Below, piece after piece: positions 16,634-25,700 of a DNA stretch of 64,000 nucleotides. The first letter of the stretch is position 1, and the number at the start of each line of letters is the position of its first letter. The notes below the pieces were generated by a model that saw only the letters and a list, made by a program, of their open reading frames with translations, was not told the origin of the DNA and ran no database searches. Position numbers and translations under genes: made by a program. The DNA comes from Blastomonas fulva (GTDB taxonomy: Bacteria; Pseudomonadota; Alphaproteobacteria; Sphingomonadales; Sphingomonadaceae), in contig NZ_CP020083.1 of NCBI RefSeq assembly GCF_003431825.1, positions 1,464,501-1,528,500 on the forward strand, written 5' to 3'.

Positions 16634-19600
16634 TTATTGGACGAGCGGCTTGGTGCCGTCTCCCAGCAGGATGAACGCCGCCCAGTAATAGGGATGCGAT
16701 GTCAGCGGATCGTCCATGGCTGCGCGCTGCGCCTGTGCCAGCGACGCGTTCATCGCAGTGCCGGGACTGGCCTTGAACAGCGCGGAGATCAGGTTCTCGG
16801 TCGCGTTGAAATCGTCGGGCACCGGCCAGTGGCTGGCAAGCACCGATCGCGCGCCGGCGCCGACAAAGGCGCGCACCAGACCATCGAGCGCAAAGTTGCC
16901 CCCAGTCTCGATTCCCGCCTCGCGCGAGGCCGAAACGGTGGCGAGCCCTGCGGTGTCGCACGCCGAGAGGATGACAAGATCGGCATCGAGCTTGAGATCG
17001 AAGATTTCCTTGAAGCTCAGCAGCCCGTCGGAGCTGCCATCGCCGAACGAGGTGATCAGCGCCGGGCGGGCGGGGCATTCGGGGCGCGGCGCGGTAACCA
17101 GGCCGTGGGTGGCAAAGTGCAGGATGCGATAATCATCCAGGTCGCTGCGGCCGAGCAATGCGGTGTCGCTGAACGCCGATTGCGTCAGCACATTCGCGCG
17201 GCCAGCGCCCAGCACGCTCTGCGCGAGCTTGAGCTCTGCCGGCGAGATCGGGTCGAGCCAGGTGTTGATAGGCCATTCGCAGTCTGCCGCGCGGGTGGCC
17301 GAAGCCAGCGTGATCCGCTCAGGCGGAGCTGCGTTCTGGCCCAGCCCCAGATAGGCCTGCTTGCCGCGTGCGGGCGCGATGGTCCGCACATCGGCGAAGG
17401 AGCGCGGCGACACCGCGATCGAAAAGCGCCGGTCGCGCCCGAACCAGGCGATGCCGGTAAAGTCGAACGGGTCGGCATCGATCGCCGCAGTGCGTTCCAG
17501 ATAGGCATCGACGCCCTTCTGGTCCTCGACCAGCAGGCCGGGCGGCAGCTGCAGCAGCGCGCCATCGGGTTCGTAGACAAGGTGCTCGATCCCGGCGAGG
17601 TCCTGCTGCAGCCCGGGGAACAGCGCATCGTAAAGCGCCTTGGCCTCGACCACGTCGAAGGGATAATTGGTCGGCTGGCCGTTTTCGATCACCACGATCG
17701 AATCGCGCAGCTTGGCCACGGTCTTGTCCAGATCGGCGCGGGTCAGCTTGATGCTGACCGTGCGCACCCGGTCGGTGGTGATCAGCTGGCCATAAACCTG
17801 GCTGCCGACGAAGCTGACCTTGTAATAGCCCTCTTTGGGCCCCAGCAGCTTCTGCAGCTCGGCCAGCGTCACCGAAGTGGGCGACAGCACGCGATACTGC
17901 GAATACTGGCCGAGCTTCGATTGCAGCGCTGTCTGCTCGTTCTGCTGGTTGGTCAGCGATTCGCGGGCCAGCGCCAGCGTCGCAAGGTCGTCCGCGGTGG
18001 GTGCAGGCAGGGCCTCGAGCCGCTGGATCTCTGCGCTGGTACGCGAGATTTCGCGGGTGCGGGTCACCGCCAGGCGGAACAGTGCGGACGCTTCGTCATT
18101 GCCTTCGGACAGTTCGCGCGCGAGCACCGCCTGGGTCTGCGCGACGCCGGGGCGCTGGAGCAGCTGGCTGGCGGTGAACATGCGCGAGGCGACCGAGGCA
18201 TCGCCATCGGCGCGGACGGCAAGCTGGGCGAAATACGGGCCCAGCATTTCCTTCATCGTCGCGCGTGCGCTGGGCACGGCCTCGCCCTCGGCGACGATCT
18301 CGTCATAGAGCGCGATCGAAGCATCCGCCTCGCCCCGCCGCGCGAGGAACGCGGCCAGCCGCGCCTTGGCGCTGAGCAGGCCGGGCGATTGCGGGTAATC
18401 GAGTCGGTAGATCGCCAGTGCTTCGGTCAGTCCTGCGCGCGCGCCGGTCATGTCGCCCTGCGATTCCTGGATCAGCGCGCGCTGGGTCGCGACTTCGGCG
18501 CGCAGCCAGCCGGTCGAGCTGATGCGGCCGTTGCGCACCGCCACGATCATGTCGATGCCCTGCTGCAGCGCCGTGAGCGCGGCTGCGCTCTGCCCGGAAA
18601 GCCGCAGCGCCGAGCCGCGCAGCAGCAGCGCCTGGCCGTCGAGGATCTGCGCGCGCTCGGTGCCGGTCAGGCTGCTGTCGACCCCGCCCAGCCTTTTGAG
18701 GCCCGAGTTTTCGCGGTTGATCTGGTCGGCGAGCATCTTGGTGATCTCGCCCTGCGACAGCCGCGCCTCGCCGATCATCTCGGTGTCGATCGCCACCGGA
18801 CGGTCAAGAAAGGCGATCGCGGCCGAAGGGTTGCGCTGGTTGATCGCATCGATCGCGCGGAAGTTGCGGATCATCCGCTGCGTGACGCCGTCGCTTGCGG
18901 CGACCAGCCGGTCGGCGCGCGCGAACAGCGCGCCTGCTGTGGCGAAATCGCCCATGTTCGATTGCTGCAGCGCCTGGTTGGCGAGGAACTCTGCGGTGCG
19001 TTCGGACGAGCCCTTCTCGCGCGCGGCGAGCGTTTCGAAGAATTCGGACGATTCGGCATAGGCGCCGTAATTGTTGCGCACATAGGCCTCGGTGCGCGCC
19101 GATTCCTCATCGAGTGTCCCCGCCTGGATGCGTGCGAAGGCGGCAGGATCGCTGACCGAGGTGGTGGCGACATCGACCGTGCCGGTCACCGGCCGGTCGG
19201 TGACCAGCGAGGCCAGCGCCAGCCTGAGCGCGGAATCATAGCCAGAAAGACCCTCGGCGATGAACACGGTCTCGCCGCGCACCGCCGCGTACAGCCGGTA
19301 ATCCACCGACGCCTTGGGGTCGCGGCATTCGATCACCGTCGCGCCGCCGACATTCTCGACCTCGGTCACCTGCCGTTCGGAGCAGCTGAGACGGCTGGCT
19401 GCGGCCTGCAGATAGCTCGCCAGCCGGTCGCCTTCGCCGCCGCGCAGGGCATAGAGCGAACCCACCGGGCTGGCGGCATCGCGGCACACCACGCGATAGC
19501 CGCGATCGAACATGCTGGTCAGCGCTGCATCGGTCGGGCGGTATTGCGCGGTGCACAGCACGCCTGCCGATCCGACGCGGAAGCTGTCGCGCAGCGCGAT

Positions 19601-19732
19601 GGCGTCTTCGCCCTGGGCAGCTGCACTGCCCGGCAGCAGGCCTGCCATCCCCAGGCTGAGCGCCATGACGGCACCGCCCGTGCGCCCCAGCGCGCCTCGC
19701 AAGCCACGGGTGAGGGACGGGGTGCGGATCAT
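16634..19732 (-). CDS. Exported TPR-CHAT domain protein (caspase-fold protease-like)
   Basis: This is a 1032-residue protein with an N-terminal signal peptide (residues 1-40, ending PGSAAAQGE). The middle (about 190-600) is helical and repeat-like, compatible with degenerate TPRs. The C-terminal ~300 residues are a CHAT domain: the catalytic His is H876 in LHFATHG and the catalytic Cys is C925 in VILSACDTAGL, followed by HPYYWAAFILLGDG. Both catalytic residues are intact. CHAT proteins are caspase-related peptidases. The start overlaps the tpsA stop by 4 bases, making it the third gene of a tpsB-tpsA-CHAT operon, so it may process or regulate the secreted exoprotein from the periplasm; that role is inference. 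Confidence 0.88.
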   Translation of the reverse strand: MIRTPSLTRGLRGALGRTGGAVMALSLGMAGLLPGSAAAQGEDAIALRDSFRVGSAGVLCTAQYRPTDAALTSMFDRGYRVVCRDAASPVGSLYALRGGEGDRLASYLQAAASRLSCSERQVTEVENVGGATVIECRDPKASVDYRLYAAVRGETVFIAEGLSGYDSALRLALASLVTDRPVTGTVDVATTSVSDPAAFARIQAGTLDEESARTEAYVRNNYGAYAESSEFFETLAAREKGSSERTAEFLANQALQQSNMGDFATAGALFARADRLVAASDGVTQRMIRNFRAIDAINQRNPSAAIAFLDRPVAIDTEMIGEARLSQGEITKMLADQINRENSGLKRLGGVDSSLTGTERAQILDGQALLLRGSALRLSGQSAAALTALQQGIDMIVAVRNGRISSTGWLRAEVATQRALIQESQGDMTGARAGLTEALAIYRLDYPQSPGLLSAKARLAAFLARRGEADASIALYDEIVAEGEAVPSARATMKEMLGPYFAQLAVRADGDASVASRMFTASQLLQRPGVAQTQAVLARELSEGNDEASALFRLAVTRTREISRTSAEIQRLEALPAPTADDLATLALARESLTNQQNEQTALQSKLGQYSQYRVLSPTSVTLAELQKLLGPKEGYYKVSFVGSQVYGQLITTDRVRTVSIKLTRADLDKTVAKLRDSIVVIENGQPTNYPFDVVEAKALYDALFPGLQQDLAGIEHLVYEPDGALLQLPPGLLVEDQKGVDAYLERTAAIDADPFDFTGIAWFGRDRRFSIAVSPRSFADVRTIAPARGKQAYLGLGQNAAPPERITLASATRAADCEWPINTWLDPISPAELKLAQSVLGAGRANVLTQSAFSDTALLGRSDLDDYRILHFATHGLVTAPRPECPARPALITSFGDGSSDGLLSFKEIFDLKLDADLVILSACDTAGLATVSASREAGIETGGNFALDGLVRAFVGAGARSVLASHWPVPDDFNATENLISALFKASPGTAMNASLAQAQRAAMDDPLTSHPYYWAAFILLGDGTKPLVQ

Positions 19733-22700
19733 GGCTGGCCTCCAGTATCGGGCAGGGCATTGGGCAGCGGCTGGTCAAGCTGCAGATTGGGGTTGCCGCC
19801 GCTGGTTACCGGCTCGTCGATGATCGGATCGACGCCAAGCCGGCGGGTGTTGACGATGGTGACCGGCGGCATGATCGGGCGGCGCGGTGCGGCATCGCCG
19901 CGTGCCGCCTCTTCTGCGGCAGCCTCGGCCTCTTCTTGCTCGCGTTCGGCCTGGCGTTCCTCGGCGGGCCGTGGCGGCGGAGGTCCGGCATGGACCACCA
20001 CGGTCGGGCCCTGTTCGCTGATGCCGCCGCCGCCGCAGCTGATCGCGCTGAGCAGGCAGCCATTGACGCTGGAGTTGGCGGTGAAGCCGGTGATCGTGCT
20101 GGGTCCGTCCTGCCCGGCGGATGACGAGCGCGGGAAGATCAGGTCGCGCACCGAGCTGCCGTTGCGCACGATATCGCCGGTGTCGAGCAACTGGCCATAG
20201 ATCACCATGTCGATCAGGCCCGACGAGCTTTGCGAGGACCGGGGGACGATCTCGACGCTGCCCACCCGGCCGAAGAACCCGGCGTTCAGCAGGCTGGTGC
20301 CGGTGTTCTGGATCAGCAGCGTGCTGCCGACATTGAACTGCAGCCGCGATGCCTGGATCACCCCGTCTGGCCGCGATGTCGCGATCGGCAGGCTGAGCGC
20401 GGTGTCGCGTCCGGTGAAGTTGACGTTGGATGCCAGCTGATCCAGCAGCGACGCGCTGGCGATGTGGATGTTGTTCGCGGTGATCGACAGTACCCCGCCC
20501 GGCGAGCTGCCGTTGAGGAAGATGCCGCCGGTGTCGGCGTTGATCTCCACCCGCGCAGCGTTGAGCGCCACGCGGTTGGTCGATGCCATCGAATTGAAGA
20601 CGGCGTTGCCGTTGACGCGGATGGTGCCAGCCGTGTTGATCGTCAGGCTGCCTTCCGAGCCGTTGAGGTTGACCCCGCTGGCCGCAGCCGATCCGTTCAT
20701 GGTCAGCGCGCGGATTTCCACGCCGGTGCCGGTCGAGGAGACGTTGGGCGCGTTGATGACGATGTTCTGCGCGCGGATGCGCGAGATCTCGCTGCCGTCG
20801 AGCGTGTAGCCACCCTGCTGCGACTGGCTGTCGCTCGTCGTGCCGCCGATGATAACCGCGCCGCTGCGGTTCGCGGTCAGGGTCAGCGTGCCGGTGCTGG
20901 CGTTGCCAAGACCGCCGTTCTGCGAAAACGCGATGTCGCCCGAGCTGATCGCGATGGTGGGCGCGACCGCCAGCCCGCCGAAGACGGCAGTACCGCCGAC
21001 GTCGAGGCTGATCCGCGTGCCTGCCGTGATCGTGCTGCTGGCCGAGAAGCTGCCGGTAGAGGCGGAGAGCAGCGTGCCGGTGGTGACCGGTGCGCCGATC
21101 GAGACGCTGCCTCCGACGCGGACCGGCGTTGCCGCCAGCAGCGCGCCCAGGTCGATCGTCGAGATCAGTCCGGTCGGCGAAATGGCCGAGCTGTTGGCGA
21201 TCAGCGTCGTGCCTGTGGTGCCGGTGCCGATTGCGCCGGTGTTGACCGATTGGGCTGCAAGCAGCACCGCCGAGGTGCCGGTGGTGATGTTGCCGGTGTT
21301 GAGATTGCCCGTCATCGCCGCGGCCAGGATGGCGTTGGTCGCCTGCAGCGCGCCGGTGGTCACCGATCCGCCGCGCACGCGGATCTCGTTGGTCGATGTG
21401 ATCGCGCCGGTGGTCAGTCCCTGCGTGCTGCGCAGGAACGCGCTGCCGCCTGCGGTGATCGCGCCGGTGGTGATGCTGGCCGCGTTGCCGACATTGCCCT
21501 GGCCATCATCCGACCCGATGCCCACCGAGCCGAAGCTGTTGACGGTGCCGGTGGTGATCGCGCCATTGGCGCCCAGGCCGATGCTGAAGCCGCTGGTCGG
21601 CGCAACGCCGGGACCGGTGGTGCGCAGATTGCCCAGCTGCATGTTGCCGCCGACGATCGTGCCGATCCAGCTGCCCGCGGTGATATCCCCGCCGGTCACC
21701 GATCCGGTGGCCGAGAACTGGGTGTTGGCCGAAGAGGTCAGCGTGGAGAAGGTGAGGTTGCCTGCAGTCGCCCCCATCGCGATGGCGCCCGCCGTGCTGG
21801 TGACGTTGGTGAGCGCAATTGCGGTGCCGCCAATGTTCACCGTGCCGCCGGTGATCGCCCCGGTGGAGGTGAACGTGCTCGCACGCGACCGCAGCTGCGC
21901 CGCGCCCGTGGTGGTGACGCCGCCAATGCTGACCGCGCCCTGGCCATCGACGCCAACCTGGCTGCCCGCCAGCGTGCCGGTTGTGATCAGCCCGGTGGTG
22001 GTCTGCAGCGACACAGGGCCACCTGCGACGATGTTGCCGACGGTCATGTTGCCGTTGGTGGCGTTAAGGACCGTGCCCTGGGTGGAGTTGATCGCCTGCG
22101 CAGTGATGCTGCCGGCGGTGATGGCGACGCGTCCGCCGGTGGCGGTGATCGCTCCGGTGGTCGAGAACGCGGTGCCGACGCCGGCCAGCAGATTGCCGGT
22201 CTGGATGGGGCCGTTGACCGTCAGGCTGCCGGTGGTGCGCACCGGCGTCACGCCAAACAGCGGCGCGGGATTGAAGTCTGCGCCAAGCAGCGACACCATC
22301 GATGTGTTGCCGACATAGAAATAGTTGGCAGCGCCCGTTCCGCCAGTGACAGGGCCGTTGAACAGGATGTTGCCGTTGCCGAGGGCGATGATGTTCTCGC
22401 CGCTCGTCAGGGAACCGGTAGTGATGGTGCCTGGAGCCACCAATCCGATGTTGCGCGCTCCTGTCAGGTTTCCGACCTGGATCGAGCCGGTCCGGGAGAG
22501 CAGGCCGACGCTGTAGCTTGTTGTCGGCACAGCCCCTGCAGCGTTGACATTGCCGCCGGTAATGTTGCCCGTTGCTTCGATGGCAAATTCAAGACCGGTG
22601 ACGGCGTTGCCGAATTGGACACTTCCCGCAGCTTCGATCTCGGTTTCGGCACCCGACTGGATGTTGCCCAGCGCCATGTTGCCAGCGCGGGTGTCCAGCA

Positions 22701-25700
22701 CGATATAGGTTCCGGCCGCGAGGTTGCCGATGGTCAGGTTGCCCGAATTGACCAGCAGATCGATATAGCCAGTGCTGGACGTCGCGGTGGTCAGCGTCAG
22801 GCCGTTCGCTGCGGTCATCGCAATGAAGTTGGCCGCGCTGACCACACCTGCATTGATCGAGCCGCTGGTCGATGTGAGGTTGATGTGGTTGCCGGATGTG
22901 AGGTTGCCAAGCTGCAGCGAAGTGCCCTGAATGCCGATCACGCCGCCGGCATTGATGTTGCCGAGGTTGATTGCGCCGTTGCCCACCGCTGTCAGACCGC
23001 CGGGTGTCGCGAAATTGGCCGTGACGACGATGCTGCCGACCGACTGCAGGCTGATCGCATTCGCCGTGATCGTGCCGATGTTGGTGGGTGTGGGCAGCAC
23101 GGTATCGGCGACAAAGGTGCCCGCGCTGAGACCCACCGCGCTGGCATTGAGCGAGGCGTTGCCGATCAGCACCGAGAGCGAATTGGGCGTCAGATAGGTG
23201 AAGCTGTTGCCCGCGTTGAACGTGCCGTCGCTGATCCGGATCGAGTCTTCAAGCTGCAGCAGCGGATCGGGAAGATCGCCGCCGACATTGATTACGAAGC
23301 TGGTCACCGTAGCGTCGGCATTGCGCAGCTCGACATTGTTGCCGGTGGAATAATAGCCCAGGCCCCCCACCGCACCGGCGCCGCCGATGCCGGTGGAAAT
23401 GCCGAGGACGTTGCCTGCCTGCAGCAGACCGCGGTTGGCCGGTATCTGGAACCGGTCGGTGATCGCAAAGCCCAGGCCGCCGCCGGTGCCGTTGCCACCA
23501 TTGCCGCCGACCGCGCCCGCGCCGCCCGTGCCGCCAGCGCCGCCGACCACCATCGTGATATCGTCCGCAGTCACCCGCGATCCGCGCACGATCAGGATAT
23601 TGTCGCCGCCAAAGCCTGCGCCGCCGTTGCCGCCATTGCCGCTTCCGGTCGAGCCGAGGCCGCCATTGCCGCCTGCGCCGCCAAAGCCCTGCGCCGCCGA
23701 TGAGACATTGCCGATATCCGCAAAGCCGACATTGACGGTCAGCGCTCCGGTGCCGCTCTGGGTGCCGAAATCGACCCGGCCGCCGATACCCGCTCCGCCT
23801 GCGCCGCCATTGCCGCCCCGGCCCGCGCTGCCTGCGCCGCCAAGCCCGCCCGCACCGCCGATGCCGTCGGCGCTGAGCTGGACGTCAAGAACATCGAGCT
23901 GTCCGTTGCCCGCCGTGCCGAGCATCTGGATGGTGCCGCCGGTGCCGATGCCGCCATTGCCGCCGGTGCCACCGGTCGGTCCGGTGGTGCCTGCGCCGCC
24001 CGCGCCGCCGAAGCCTGCGGTGTTGATCAGCACATTGTCGAAATCGACCAGCCCGGTCACCGGGCCGCTGCCCGCGATCAGCGATGCGCCGCCGCCGGTG
24101 CCGTTGCCGCCATTGCCGCCCGCAGACCCGTTGCCGCCCGCACCGACCGCGCTGAGCAGGATGTCCGCGCCGCGCAGCGTTGCACCGTTGACGCCCGAAC
24201 GCGCCTGACCGCCCACGCCGTTGCCGCCATTGCCCGCGACAAAGGCGGTTCCGCCAAAACCGTTGGCCGACAGGCTGGCGTTGCCACCGATCGTCACGGT
24301 ACCGACGATGCCCAGGGTGCCGAACTCGGCCAGGCCTCCGGTGCCGACGCCCCCGGTGCCGACATTGGCATTGCCGCCGACGCCGTTGACCTGCTGGGTC
24401 AACGCGCCCGTGGCGCTAGCGGTGCCGCCGCCGGTGCCGAACACCACCATCAGCGTGCGTCCGCCGGTGGCCGCGCCGCCGATTCCCGAAACGGTCGAAT
24501 CGCCGCCGGTGGCCGAGGCATCGAGTACGACGTCGCCGTTGATCTGCAACAGGCCCGATTGCGCGGTTGCGGATGCGCCGCCACCGGTCGCCAGCCCGAT
24601 CACGCCCGTTCCGCTGGAACCGCCGGCCGCGCTCGCATCGGCAAAGACGCTGCCGTTGACGGTGACAGAGCTGCCCGCGGTCTGCGCCTGGATGACGGCG
24701 TTGCCGCCGGTGGCGGTGCCGGTGTTGCCGGTTCCGCCCGCGCTGCTGCCCGCGCCTCCGAAGGCCGCCATGAACACGCTGTTGCCCAGCGTGATGCGGC
24801 CGTCACCCAGCGAAAGAATGCTGGCATTGCCGCCCTGGGCTGCGCCGCCTGCCGCATTGCTGGCGCCGTTGCCGCCAAAGGCCGAGGCGCTGAGGAAGCT
24901 GCTGCGGGTGACGTTGACCCGGCCGCTCTGCGCAAATAGCTGCGCGGTGCCGCCAGTTGCCGCCCCGCCCGAGCCGGTAGTGCCGAAGCCGTCGCCGCCC
25001 TCGCCATTGGCTGCGATATCCGCGATGCCTGCGATCTGGATCAGCGCGGTCGATGTGACGGTGCCGATCAGCGCCTGGCCGCCGATGCCGGTTCCGCCCG
25101 AACCGGAGCTTACGGAATCGCCGCCAAGGCCGGACGCCCGGGCGATGCCATCGCCGCCGATGGTCAGCGTGCCGACTGCCGCGCCCAGATTGGCGAGCCC
25201 GCCGGTGCCGTTGCCGCCGCGGGTTCCGCCCAGATTGTTGCCGCCAAAGCCGCTCGCATCCACCGTCGCGTTGCCGGTGATGGTGACGTTGAAATCGTTG
25301 ACCACGATGCGCGCGTCGCCGCCCACGCCAGTGCCCGCAATCCCGTCGCCGCCGCCCTGGTTTGCATCGCCGGTGCCGGTCGCGGTCACATTGGCGTTGC
25401 CGTTGATGGTGATCTGGCCCAGCGTGTTCTGCGAGATCGAGGCGTTGCCGCCGGTGCCGTTGCCGCCATCGATTCCCGACAGCGCCGATCCGAACACCGC
25501 GCCATTGGCCGAGACCGTGACATCGCCGGTGATGTTGACCACGCCGCCGGTGAGCGCGATCAGCTGTGCGATCGCGCCGCCGGTGCCGTTGCCGGACGAT
25601 CCCGTGCCCGGGGTGCTCGCGGTGCCGCCCAGGCCCGAGCTGTCTACGGTCAGACCGTTGAGCAGGTTGAGCTGCCCTCCATTCTGGACGATGACTTGCG

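Noticed and set aside
16577..20200. Very long open frame on the plus strand, opposite the CHAT gene
   Set aside because: It is antisense to a protein with clear CHAT motifs and is rich in Arg/Gly/Ala from reversed GC-rich codons; it has no domain-like pattern.
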